DNA of 64,000 nucleotides from Pseudoclavibacter chungangensis (lineage in GTDB: Bacteria; Actinomycetota; Actinomycetes; Actinomycetales; Microbacteriaceae): contig NZ_JACCFV010000001.1 of NCBI RefSeq assembly GCF_013410545.1, forward strand, positions 248,001 through 312,000, read 5' to 3'. The position numbers and the translations under genes are program-made. This document shows, in pieces, positions 17,311 to 25,578 of the stretch (position 1 is its first letter; every line of letters begins with the position of its first letter). The notes beneath the pieces are model-generated. The model was given only the letters and a program-made list of their open reading frames with translations. It had not been told where the DNA came from and did not search any database.

Positions 17311-17981
17311 CAGCCGCGTTCCCGCCACTCGGCGAGGTGGGGCCGTTCGGCACCGAGCGTCGTCGCGGCGCCGTGGCCCGGGTACACGACGGTCTCGTCG
17401 TCGTACACGCCGAACAGGCGCGACTCGACATCGGCGAGCAGGCTCGTGAAGCGCTCGTGGTCGCCGTCGGTGTTGCCGACACCGCCGGGGAACAGCGAGT
17501 CGCCGGTGAAGAGGCGCACCGCCTCGCCGGGCACGGCGAGCGCGAGCGCGACGGAACCGGGCGTGTGGCCGCGCAGCGCGATGACGCGCAGCTCGGTCGA
17601 GCCGAGCCCGATCGTGTCGCCGTCGTGCAGGCGCCGGTCGACCGTGACGGGCAGTGCATCGGCATCGGCGTCGCCCGCGAGCACGGCCGCGCGGGTCTCG
17701 TCGGCGAGCGCGGCGAGGGCACGGTGATGATCCCAGTGCTTGTGGGTCGTGACGACCGATTCGAGGTGCGGCGCGGGCTCACCGCGCTCGGCCGCACGCG
17801 CGGCCGCATCGGCCAGCATCGCGCGCAGCGCGTCCGGCCGGTCGGCCGCGTCGACGAGCAGCGCCGCGCCGCTCGCGCGCTCGACGAGCAGATAGGCCAT
17901 GTTGTCCTGGTCCGAGACGCTCGCCGCGGAGACGTCGATCGGACCGACGGCGTCGTGACTGATATCGGGTGGGGTGCTCAT
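17307..17981 (-). CDS. metallo-beta-lactamase-fold hydrolase, glyoxalase II-like
   Basis: A 224-residue hydrolase. The di-zinc motif THKHWDHH, the downstream RGHTPGSVA, TGDSLFPGGVG and the late YPGHG histidine are those of hydroxyacylglutathione-hydrolase-like (glyoxalase II-type) enzymes. Since actinomycetes use mycothiol rather than glutathione, a mycothiol thioester or another small thioester or lactone is a more likely substrate; this is inference. It is translationally coupled to the downstream SDR. Confidence 0.82.
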   Translation of the reverse strand: MSTPPDISHDAVGPIDVSAASVSDQDNMAYLLVERASGAALLVDAADRPDALRAMLADAAARAAERGEPAPHLESVVTTHKHWDHHRALAALADETRAAVLAGDADADALPVTVDRRLHDGDTIGLGSTELRVIALRGHTPGSVALALAVPGEAVRLFTGDSLFPGGVGNTDGDHERFTSLLADVESRLFGVYDDETVVYPGHGAATTLGAERPHLAEWRERGW

Positions 17982-18025
17982 GCCCGAACGGTAGCGCGTC
18001 CCACCGACACGGCCCGGGGAGCTGC

Positions 18026-19342
18026 TCAGCGCGCCGGGCGGCGCCGCACGAGGAGGACGACGAGCGAGGTCGCGCCGCCGAGGACGAGGACCGCGCCCGC
18101 GATCGCGAGGCCGACCGCGATCCCCGGCGGCCCGACGGGGTCGACGGGCCACGGCACGAGCGGCCCGCCGGACTCGTACTCGGGCGCGCCGACGCCGGCC
18201 TCGCCGCTCACCTGGAACGTGAGCGTGTAGGTGTACTGCTCGGCGGCATCCCCCCACGGGGGCGTCCCGAGCGCGAGGGCGATCGTGTAGGGGCCCGCGG
18301 TCGATGCGTCGGCCTCGCTCGTGTTCCCCGAACGTCCCGCGCCGAAGTCGAGACCGCGGCTCAGATACGACACGTCGAACGACACGGCCGTGAACGAGGT
18401 CGTCTCGTCGGACGAGAGCGCACCGTTCGGCCCGTTCCCGTCGGCGTCACGGACCTGGCTCGGCGAGACGACGCCGCGATACGGGTTGCGGATCGCGAGG
18501 GCGGCGTTCGGCCTCGCCGTCGTGGCGACGTCGTCGACGGCATCGAAGCGGACGTTGACGGTGAGGCGTTGGCCGTAGTCGAGGGGCACCGTCACGTACT
18601 GCGTCGCGCCGGGGGCGATGGAGCCGGCGTACGAGCCGGACGCGGCGATCGGTGCGCTCGCGTAGTCGGTGCCGGGCGAGATCGTGCCCGCGCTCCCGTC
18701 GGCGGCCGGAAGGGGTGCCGGCGCGGGGACCGTCGGATCGGGCGCCGGGAGCGCCGCGAGGTTCGCCGCGGGTGGTTCCTCGCCCACGAGGAGCTCGAGG
18801 TCGACCGGCTCGCCCTGACCCGGTCCGGTCCCGGTTCGCGTCAGGTCGACGGCGAGCACGACGGAGTCGGCCGATCCGCACACGCCCGTGTCGGGGCGAA
18901 GTGCCGATGCCGTGAGCGAGACGCTCGCGTCACCGAACACGTCGAAGCCCGTCACGGGGCTCGCCGTCTCCTCCGCGCACGATTCGCCGTCGAGCGTCTC
19001 GAGGGTCGCCTCGATGCGGACGCGCTCATCGGCCGGATCGAACGCCGCGGAGACGCCCACGTCGATCGTCGAGCCCGGGATCGTGCGGTCGACGCGGTAG
19101 TAGCGGGTCCGGCTGTCGTCGATGGTCGTGTCGAGCGAGCGGAGGCCACCGGTGATCGGAGTCGCGGTCGTCCGCTCGGTCGACCCGACGGTCGTGGCGG
19201 CGGGCGTCGATGACGGAGTCGTCCCGCCGTCGGCCGCCGCCGGGGTGGCGCCGAGCCCGAGGAGGACGGCGACCGCGAGGACGACGTGCAGGAGCACGTG
19301 CCGGGGTCGTCGCGTGGTCCGGGTGTTCGCGACGCTCGTCAC
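18026..19342 (-). CDS. secreted, membrane-anchored protein of unknown function
   Basis: A 438-residue protein with a signal peptide (about residues 12-41, ending near TPAAADG), a long Thr/Asp/Gly-rich extracellular region with beta-rich character, two cysteines likely to form disulphides around residues 125 and 150, and one C-terminal transmembrane helix (about 405-430) followed by RRRPAR. The start is GTG 19342, overlapping the kinase stop as GTGA and preceded by GGGAGGGGG. No known domain was recognised. The coupling to a receptor-type kinase suggests an extracytoplasmic partner or target of that kinase. Confidence 0.6.
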   Translation of the reverse strand: MTSVANTRTTRRPRHVLLHVVLAVAVLLGLGATPAAADGGTTPSSTPAATTVGSTERTTATPITGGLRSLDTTIDDSRTRYYRVDRTIPGSTIDVGVSAAFDPADERVRIEATLETLDGESCAEETASPVTGFDVFGDASVSLTASALRPDTGVCGSADSVVLAVDLTRTGTGPGQGEPVDLELLVGEEPPAANLAALPAPDPTVPAPAPLPAADGSAGTISPGTDYASAPIAASGSYAGSIAPGATQYVTVPLDYGQRLTVNVRFDAVDDVATTARPNAALAIRNPYRGVVSPSQVRDADGNGPNGALSSDETTSFTAVSFDVSYLSRGLDFGAGRSGNTSEADASTAGPYTIALALGTPPWGDAAEQYTYTLTFQVSGEAGVGAPEYESGGPLVPWPVDPVGPPGIAVGLAIAGAVLVLGGATSLVVLLVRRRPAR

Positions 19343-20964
19343 AGGCCCCCTCCCGTCCACAGCACCGCGGCCGTCACGAGACAGCCGACACCGACGACGA
19401 TGCTGGACGAGGCGAGCACGATGCCGATCGTGGGGCGACGACGGCCCCGCGCCGGCGCGAGGCCGTTGCCCGTGCCGTTCGGCGTACCGCGGGTGGACGG
19501 GTCGGTCGCGTTCGGCCCGTAGCGGACGGTCGGGTCGGTCGCACGGGGGCCGGAACCGGCGAGCGGGTGCTGGGACGGACCCGACGGATTGACGTACGGG
19601 TTCGGTGCGCCGAACCCCGCGCCCACGGATCCGGGGTACGGGATTCCCTGCAGCGGCGGGACCCCGGGCCGGGAGGGCGTCGTCGACGGGGTCGTCGCGC
19701 CGTCCGGCCGGGACGGCTCGGCCCCGGCATACGGCGGTGTCCGGAAGGGGTCACCGTGGAACGGGGCACCGTTCGCGGCGGGCGGCCGGTCCGTGGGCGC
19801 GTCCCGCGGGGCCTCGGGGCGGGGCGGGGCGGACGCGAAGGCGGAGAATACGTGAGCCCCGGGCGATCCTGCCGCGCCGGGCGAACCTGCCGCCCCGGGC
19901 GATCCTGCCGCGCCGGGCGAGCCGGGTGTCGCAGGGGTCGCGCCGGGCCACGTGCCACCGGGCGGCACCATGCCGACGGTGGGCTCGAGGCCGTCCTCGT
20001 CGAGGTGCGCCGCACGGTCCTCGAGCGGGGTGCGTGTGCCCGGCGTCGCGGTCGCCGTGGGGTGGCCGGGCGAGGCGTTCGTCGGGAACGGGGCGAGGAC
20101 CGTGTGCACACCCGTGTGCGGGCCGTCGTCGGTCCACCCCTCCGGAAGCTCGGGGAGGCGCGGACGGATGTCGACGCCCTCACCGAGCGGCCGTGTCGCG
20201 AGCCCCGACGCGTCGAGGAGGAGGAGCGCCGCGGTCGCGTCGCCGGGACGCCGCGCCGCGTCGATGTCGACCATCGGCTCGATGACGGCACGGAACTCGG
20301 GGTCGATGTCGGCGAGCGATTCGAGCACCGCGCCCGCATCGCGCAGGCGCGTGCCCGCGGCCATCTCGAGCGCGGCGACGCCCGCGGAGTACACGTCGAC
20401 GGCCGGCGTGTCGGCCGCCGCCGAGAGCAGACGCTCGGGTGCGAGGTAGCCGGGCGTCCCGAGCACGATGTTCGTGCTCGTGAGCCGTGCGTCGTCGGCG
20501 TGCACCGCGAGACCGAAGTCGCTCAGGCGCGACACGGGCTCACCCCGTCCCGTCGCCTCGAGGAGGATGTTCGCGGGCTTGACGTCGCGGTGCACGACAC
20601 CCGCGCCGTGGACGGACGCGAGGGCGAGCAGGAGCTGTTCGAGGACGCGCGCCGCCCACGGCGTCGGGAGGACGCCGCGCTCGCCGATGAGCGTGTGCAG
20701 CGAACCACCGTCGACGAGCGGCATGACGAGGAGCACGTGTTCGTCGTCGCCGTACCAGCCGGTCGGGGCGAGGATGTTCGGGTGGTCGAAGCGTGCCGAC
20801 TGTTCGCGCACGAAGCGCACGAGCGAGGCGGCATCGACGTGCTTGAGCATCTTCACGGCCACGAAGCGCTCGTCGCGGGAGTCCCACGCGCGCCACACCG
20901 CGCCCGAGCCACCCTCCGCGAGGGGGTCGACGAGTGCGTAGCGACCCGTTCCGACGATCCCCAT
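19339..20964 (-). CDS. membrane Ser/Thr protein kinase, PknB-like catalytic domain
   Basis: A 541-residue protein. The N-terminal Hanks-type kinase domain (residues 8-260) has LAEGGSGAVWRAW (glycine loop), VAVKML (K38), HRDVKPANILL (D127), DFGLA (D149) and GYLAPERL, so it should be active. A long low-complexity Pro/Gly/Thr linker (about 290-510) includes GSPGAA tandem repeats, and one transmembrane helix lies at the C-terminus (about 515-540) with almost nothing outside. It lacks PASTA domains. The ATG at 20964 gives the natural kinase N-terminus although the ribosome-binding site is weak. The next gene, a secreted protein, is translationally coupled. Confidence 0.85.
   Translation of the reverse strand: MGIVGTGRYALVDPLAEGGSGAVWRAWDSRDERFVAVKMLKHVDAASLVRFVREQSARFDHPNILAPTGWYGDDEHVLLVMPLVDGGSLHTLIGERGVLPTPWAARVLEQLLLALASVHGAGVVHRDVKPANILLEATGRGEPVSRLSDFGLAVHADDARLTSTNIVLGTPGYLAPERLLSAAADTPAVDVYSAGVAALEMAAGTRLRDAGAVLESLADIDPEFRAVIEPMVDIDAARRPGDATAALLLLDASGLATRPLGEGVDIRPRLPELPEGWTDDGPHTGVHTVLAPFPTNASPGHPTATATPGTRTPLEDRAAHLDEDGLEPTVGMVPPGGTWPGATPATPGSPGAAGSPGAAGSPGAAGSPGAHVFSAFASAPPRPEAPRDAPTDRPPAANGAPFHGDPFRTPPYAGAEPSRPDGATTPSTTPSRPGVPPLQGIPYPGSVGAGFGAPNPYVNPSGPSQHPLAGSGPRATDPTVRYGPNATDPSTRGTPNGTGNGLAPARGRRRPTIGIVLASSSIVVGVGCLVTAAVLWTGGGL
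19860..19913. repeat. short coding tandem repeat in the kinase linker
   Basis: Three full 18-bp units plus a partial one encode GSPGAA repeats in the kinase linker. Two units are identical and one differs at two bases. Confidence 0.85.
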
Positions 20965-21321
20965 GGCGGAGAGTCTAGGCGGGCTCCTCGTCGGTGGTGA
21001 CTTCCGATGCGTTCGGGCGGGTGCGACAGACGGAACGCAAGTCGAGTTGACGCCCCGTGACGCCGAGTGTGACGTCCCGTTTCGCTCGGTGACGCCGGGC
21101 GGCATCGGGCGTCGGACTGTGTCGGATCGGCGCGGGGGCACGCGGGAATAGCCCGAGACTGGGCGCACATCGACGACGAGCGGCGGGCGGTTCGCGCCCG
21201 GCGCGGCCATCCGGATGGGCCGGACGGATCGCGTCGAGGCGGTCGGACCGACCGGGGGACCGCGCTCGCGACCCCGCGTTCGTCCGGTCGTCGGAGGCAT
21301 CGAACGAGGAGAGGGGCCGCC
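20965..21321. other. divergent intergenic region, promoters not resolved
   Basis: 357 bp between the kinase start (minus) and the aldo/keto reductase operon (plus). It holds a repeated GTGACGCCG element (copies near 21058-21066 and 21090-21098) and slightly less GC-rich sequence than its surroundings. No clear promoter pair or gene is seen, although the promoter of the nine-gene operon must lie here. Confidence 0.4.
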
Positions 21322-22269
21322 GTGCCGATTCGAGGCGGAACGAGCGACGTCGCACCGGACCCGACGGGCGTGCGCGCCGCGCTCGCCGGCCACGAGGTGC
21401 GACGGGTGGGCTTCGGCGCCGCCCGGCTCACGGCCGGGGACGGCTGGGGACGCCTCGCCGATCCGGAGCCCGCGCGGCGACTGCTCCGGGACGCACTCGA
21501 CGCGGGCTACGACCTCGTCGACACGGCCGACTCCCTCGGCCCCGGGGTCAGCGAGCAGATCGTGGGTGAGGTCGTCGGCGACCGCGACGACGTGCTCGTC
21601 GCGACGAAGGTGGGGATGCTCCGCCCCGCGCCCGGTCGCTGGGGGATCCTCGGCCACCCCGACTACCTGCGTCAGCAGGTGCACACGAGCCTGCTCCGCC
21701 TGCGTCGCGAACGGATCGACCTCCTCTACCTGCACCGCATCGATCCCGCCCATCCCGTCGCCGATCAGCTCGGCGCCCTGCAGGAACTGTGCGATGCGGG
21801 CCACATCGGTGCGATCGGCGTGAGCGAGCCGAGCGCGGAGCAACTCGACGAGGTGCTCGCGATCGAGCGGGTCGCGGCGGTGCAGAGCCTCTTCAACGTC
21901 GCCGCGACGGGCAATGCCCCGATCGTGCGTCGGCTCGCGGCCGAGGGGATCCCGTTCGTCGCCTACTGGCCGCTCATCGGTCGCGGCCTGCCGCGCGATG
22001 TGTACGAGCGCGTCTTCGCGGTGCTGGCCCGGGCGGGCGACGAGCTCGACGCGAGCCCCGCACGCGTCGGGCTCGCCTGGATCCTCGCGCAGGCGCCCAC
22101 GACCTTCGCCGTCGCCGGATCGCGCGACCCGGCGCACCTGGCCGACAACCTCCGCGCCGACGAGCTCGTGCTCGATCCGGCGCGCGCCGATCGCCTCGCG
22201 GCCGATGTCGCGAACGCGCTCGACGGATTCACCTTCGACCCACGCTACGACCGGGAGCACGAGAGATGA
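21322..22269 (+). CDS. aldo/keto-reductase-family protein lacking the catalytic tyrosine
   Basis: A 315-residue aldo/keto reductase fold. The catalytic aspartate D67 is in LVDTADSLGPG, the lysine K96 in VATKVGM and the histidine H138 in LYLHRID. The position of the proton-donating tyrosine, normally DTAxxY, is leucine (L72). The NADPH-binding segment near the C-terminus (VAGSRDPAHLADNL) is recognisable. Loss of the tyrosine suggests altered or lost reductase activity, though cofactor binding may remain. GTG start at 21322 after GAGGAGAGG. First gene of a nine-gene operon, overlapping the next by ATGA. Confidence 0.8.
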   Translation: MPIRGGTSDVAPDPTGVRAALAGHEVRRVGFGAARLTAGDGWGRLADPEPARRLLRDALDAGYDLVDTADSLGPGVSEQIVGEVVGDRDDVLVATKVGMLRPAPGRWGILGHPDYLRQQVHTSLLRLRRERIDLLYLHRIDPAHPVADQLGALQELCDAGHIGAIGVSEPSAEQLDEVLAIERVAAVQSLFNVAATGNAPIVRRLAAEGIPFVAYWPLIGRGLPRDVYERVFAVLARAGDELDASPARVGLAWILAQAPTTFAVAGSRDPAHLADNLRADELVLDPARADRLAADVANALDGFTFDPRYDREHER

Positions 22270-23618
22270 CCACGATCGACCGGCCCGACATCGACCGCGA
22301 GACCGCCGCGAGCGACCCGCTCGAGGTGTACCTCGCGCACGACCGGCGTCCGCAGCGGGCACCCGCCGACGCCGACCCCGCATCGCCGTTCGCGGGCGCC
22401 GGCGCCGACGTGCACGATCGCATCCGCGAGCGCGTGCGGGCACTGCGCCCGACCCTCGAGGCGCTCGCGACCGAGATCCACGGCTACGCCGAGATCGGCT
22501 TCGATGAGCACCGCAGTGCGGCCGCGATCGCACGCGTCCTCGACGAACACGGGACGCCCGCCGAGACGGGCGTGTTCGGGCTCGACACCGCACTGCGGGC
22601 GAGCGCGGGGCCCGCGGACGGGCCCACCTTCGCCGTCCTCGCCGAGTACGACGCACTGCCCGAGATCGGCCACGCGTGCGGACACAACATCATCGCGGCG
22701 CTCGCGGTCGGGGCGTTCCTCGCGGCCGCCCCGGAGGTCGGCGAGCTCGGCGCACGACTCGTCCTGCTCGGGACCCCGGCGGAGGAGAACGGCGGCGGCA
22801 AGGCCCACCTCATCCGCGCCGGAGCGTTCGAGGACATCGACGCGGCCGGCATGGTGCACCCCTCGGGCGGCGACAGCGCATCGCCCGTGTTCGGTGGCGG
22901 CACGACTGGTGTGCGTCGCATCCGCGTGACGTACCACGGCCGCGCGTCGCACGCCGCGATGAGCCCGTACCTCGGCCTCAACGCGCTCGACGCGGTCGTC
23001 ACGGCCTACCAGAGCATCGCCCAGCTGCGGCAGCACATCCTGCCGATCGACCGCGTCCACGCGATCATCACCGACGGTGGCGTCGCGGCGAACATCGTGC
23101 CCGAGCGCGCCTCGGCCGAGATCTTCATCCGCTCGACCGAGATCGACACGCTGCAGGCCCTCACCCGGCGCGTGCTCGACATCGTCGACGCCGCCGCGCT
23201 CGCGACGGGCACACGCGCGGAGGTCGACGCCGACTACGAGCCGCCCTACCTGCCGCTGCGGAACAACGTGTCGCTCACGAAGCACTGGGCACGCCACCTC
23301 GGCGCGCTCGGCCGGAACGTGCCGACCGTCCCGGCGACGATCCGCCAGGGCGGTCCGTCCACCGACATGGGCAACGTGACCCAGATCCTGCCCGGATTCC
23401 ACCCGTCGCTCGGCCTCGGCGGCGACGGCACCGTGCTGCCGCACAACGCCTCGTTCGCGGCGCTCGCCGTGACGCCCTCGGCGTTCGACGCGCTCGAGGA
23501 CGCGGCCGTCGCGCTCGCGGGTGCGGCGGTCGACTATCTCGCCGACCCCGAGCTGCGGGATGCGGCGCGGGCCGAGTTCGAGGCGTCCGGCGGGGTCGTC
23601 GAGTGGGAGGACGAATGA
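22266..23618 (+). CDS. M20-family amidohydrolase
   Basis: A 450-residue metallopeptidase-fold amidohydrolase of the AbgB/aminobenzoyl-glutamate or N-acyl-amino-acid hydrolase type. It has IHGYAEIGFDE, the metal motif HACGHN (residues 136-141), the catalytic glutamates in TPAEENGGGK (E173-E174) and the dimerisation-domain motif YHGRASHAAMSP. It should cleave an amide bond, for example removing an N-acyl group from an imported compound. It overlaps its upstream and downstream neighbours by ATGA, placing it in the same pathway as the ABC importer and the flavin monooxygenases. Confidence 0.85.
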   Translation: MTTIDRPDIDRETAASDPLEVYLAHDRRPQRAPADADPASPFAGAGADVHDRIRERVRALRPTLEALATEIHGYAEIGFDEHRSAAAIARVLDEHGTPAETGVFGLDTALRASAGPADGPTFAVLAEYDALPEIGHACGHNIIAALAVGAFLAAAPEVGELGARLVLLGTPAEENGGGKAHLIRAGAFEDIDAAGMVHPSGGDSASPVFGGGTTGVRRIRVTYHGRASHAAMSPYLGLNALDAVVTAYQSIAQLRQHILPIDRVHAIITDGGVAANIVPERASAEIFIRSTEIDTLQALTRRVLDIVDAAALATGTRAEVDADYEPPYLPLRNNVSLTKHWARHLGALGRNVPTVPATIRQGGPSTDMGNVTQILPGFHPSLGLGGDGTVLPHNASFAALAVTPSAFDALEDAAVALAGAAVDYLADPELRDAARAEFEASGGVVEWEDE

Positions 23619-24685
23619 GCGCCCCCGCACCCGTGCGCCCCGGCGACACCGGGATCGACGCACCCACGACCGTCCCCGCACCCGCGACGACGCCGGCGTC
23701 CGACACGGATACCGCCGCCGAGAAGCGCCGCGCGCGCCTGCGCGCGACCGGTCGCCTCGCGCTCGCGATCGGCAACCGGCTGCTCGACATCGTGCTCGTC
23801 CTGTGGGCAGCGGCGACCCTCGCGTTCATCGCGCTGCAGCTCATCCCCGGTGACCCGCTCGACCGGCTCATGGCCGGCATCCAGGACGCGACGCCCGAGA
23901 TGCGCGCCGCGATCTCGGCGCACTACGGGCTCGACCAGCCCGTGTTCGTGCAGTACCTGCAGTTCCTCGCCCACGCGGCCGTCTTCGACTTCGGCACGAG
24001 CTACCAGCGGGCCGCGCCCGTCACCGAGGTGCTGCTGTCCGAACTCCCCGCGACGCTCGAACTCACGTTCTGGGCGATGACCCTCGCGGTCGTCGTCGCG
24101 ATCCTGCTCGCGCTCGCGACGAGCGGCCGCGGCCGCATCGGCCGGGCGATCGCGGTCGGCCTCGAACTCGTCTCGGTCTCGGTGCCGTCGTTCTGGCTCG
24201 GCATCGTGCTCATGACCGTGCTGTCGTTCCAGCTGCGCCTGCTGCCCGCGTTCGGCGCGAACGGCCCCGCGAGCCTCGTGCTGCCGGTCATCACGCTCGC
24301 GGTCCCGCTCGCCGGCGTCCTCTCGCAGGTGCTGCGGGAGCGGATGGAACACGCGCTGCACGAACCGTTCGTGACGACCCTCCGGGCCCGCGGACTCACG
24401 GAGAGCGGCATCCGGTCGGGGCACGTGCTGCGCCACGCGGCGCTGCCCGCGCTGACCCTCACGAGCGTCATCTTCGGATCGCTCCTGAGCGGAACCGTCA
24501 TCATCGAGACGCTCTTCTCCCGGCCCGGCCTCGGCCGCGTGGCGGTCGCCGCGGTCCAGGACCGCGACATCCCGCTCGTCCTCGGGTTCGTCGTGTTCGC
24601 GGCGTTCGTCTTCATCGTGCTCAACACGATCGTCGACCTCGTCGCGCCCCTGCTCGACCCGCGATCGCGAGGGAGTCGCGCATGA
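23615..24685 (+). CDS. oligopeptide/nickel-type ABC transporter permease 1 (DppB-like)
   Basis: A 356-residue inner-membrane permease with six predicted helices and a 50-residue Pro/Thr/Ala-rich N-terminal extension. FIALQLIPGDPLDRL after the first helix and LRARGLTESGIRSGHVLRHAALPALT, the EAA loop contacting the ATPase, are typical of DppB/OppB. It pairs with the next gene to form the translocation pore. ATGA overlaps on both sides. Confidence 0.9.
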   Translation: MSAPAPVRPGDTGIDAPTTVPAPATTPASDTDTAAEKRRARLRATGRLALAIGNRLLDIVLVLWAAATLAFIALQLIPGDPLDRLMAGIQDATPEMRAAISAHYGLDQPVFVQYLQFLAHAAVFDFGTSYQRAAPVTEVLLSELPATLELTFWAMTLAVVVAILLALATSGRGRIGRAIAVGLELVSVSVPSFWLGIVLMTVLSFQLRLLPAFGANGPASLVLPVITLAVPLAGVLSQVLRERMEHALHEPFVTTLRARGLTESGIRSGHVLRHAALPALTLTSVIFGSLLSGTVIIETLFSRPGLGRVAVAAVQDRDIPLVLGFVVFAAFVFIVLNTIVDLVAPLLDPRSRGSRA

Positions 24686-25578
24686 GCGTCCTCGATCGGG
24701 GCACGTCCCGGAAGGGGCCGGCCCTCTCCACCGTCCGACCGCCACGAGGCGGGACGGGCACGAAGCGTCGTCGTCCGCCCGTGGGCATCCTCCTCGCGTT
24801 CGCCGTCTTCGCGGTGCTCGTCGTCGTGTCGCTCGTCCCCGACCTCGTCTCGGGCGACCCGCTCGACGGGAACCCGGCTCAGGCGTTCCAGCCGCCGAGT
24901 GGGGAGCACCTGCTCGGCACCGATCAACTCGGTCGCGACCTGTACTCGCGACTCGTGCACGGTGCCTTCGCGTCGCTCTCGCTCGGCATCGGCGCGACCC
25001 TCATCGGCCTCTTCGGTGGCGCGCTGCTCGGCGTCGCCGCGGGCTATGCGCGCGGCACGGTCGACCGCATCATCACGCGTCTGCTCGACGTCCTGCTCGC
25101 GTTCCCCGAGGTGCTCGTCGCGCTCCTCGCGATCACGGTGCTCGGGCCCGGCCAGTGGAGCCTCGTGCTCGCCGTCGGCCTCGGCCGCATCCCCGGCGCC
25201 GCGCGACTCGTGCGCGCCCAGGTGCAGCAGGTGCGCTCGGCACCGTTCGTCGCGCAGAGCATCGGGCTCGGCCTCACCCCGGCGCAGATCCTGCAGCGCC
25301 ACATCGTGCCGAACAGCCTCGGGCCCGTTCTCGTGCACACCGTGCTCGGCGTCGGCGTCTGCATCATCTTCGGGGCCGGACTCAGCTTCCTCGGCCTCGG
25401 CGCCGTGCCGCCCTCACCCGAATGGGGCCTCATGCTCTCGGAGGCGCGGCAGTACCTCTCGGTCGCGCCGTGGCTCGCGATCTGGCCGGGCCTCGCGATC
25501 ACCGCCGCCGTCGTGAGCGTCACGCTCAGCGGCCGGTGGCTGCAGCAGGAGTACCTCACGAGACGGAGCGCGACATGA
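24682..25578 (+). CDS. oligopeptide/nickel-type ABC transporter permease 2 (DppC-like)
   Basis: A 298-residue permease. It has the DppC hallmark HLLGTDQLGRDLYSRLVHG after the first helix, then a permease core with an EAA-like loop (SIGLGLTPAQILQRHIVPNS) and FLGLGAVPPSPEWG before the last helix. It partners with the upstream permease. The first 30 residues are basic and probably cytoplasmic. Confidence 0.9.
   Translation: MSVLDRGTSRKGPALSTVRPPRGGTGTKRRRPPVGILLAFAVFAVLVVVSLVPDLVSGDPLDGNPAQAFQPPSGEHLLGTDQLGRDLYSRLVHGAFASLSLGIGATLIGLFGGALLGVAAGYARGTVDRIITRLLDVLLAFPEVLVALLAITVLGPGQWSLVLAVGLGRIPGAARLVRAQVQQVRSAPFVAQSIGLGLTPAQILQRHIVPNSLGPVLVHTVLGVGVCIIFGAGLSFLGLGAVPPSPEWGLMLSEARQYLSVAPWLAIWPGLAITAAVVSVTLSGRWLQQEYLTRRSAT

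Noticed and set aside
22245..23681. Minus-strand open frame opposite the M20 amidohydrolase
   Set aside because: Shadow frame of a well-supported gene, with no motif.
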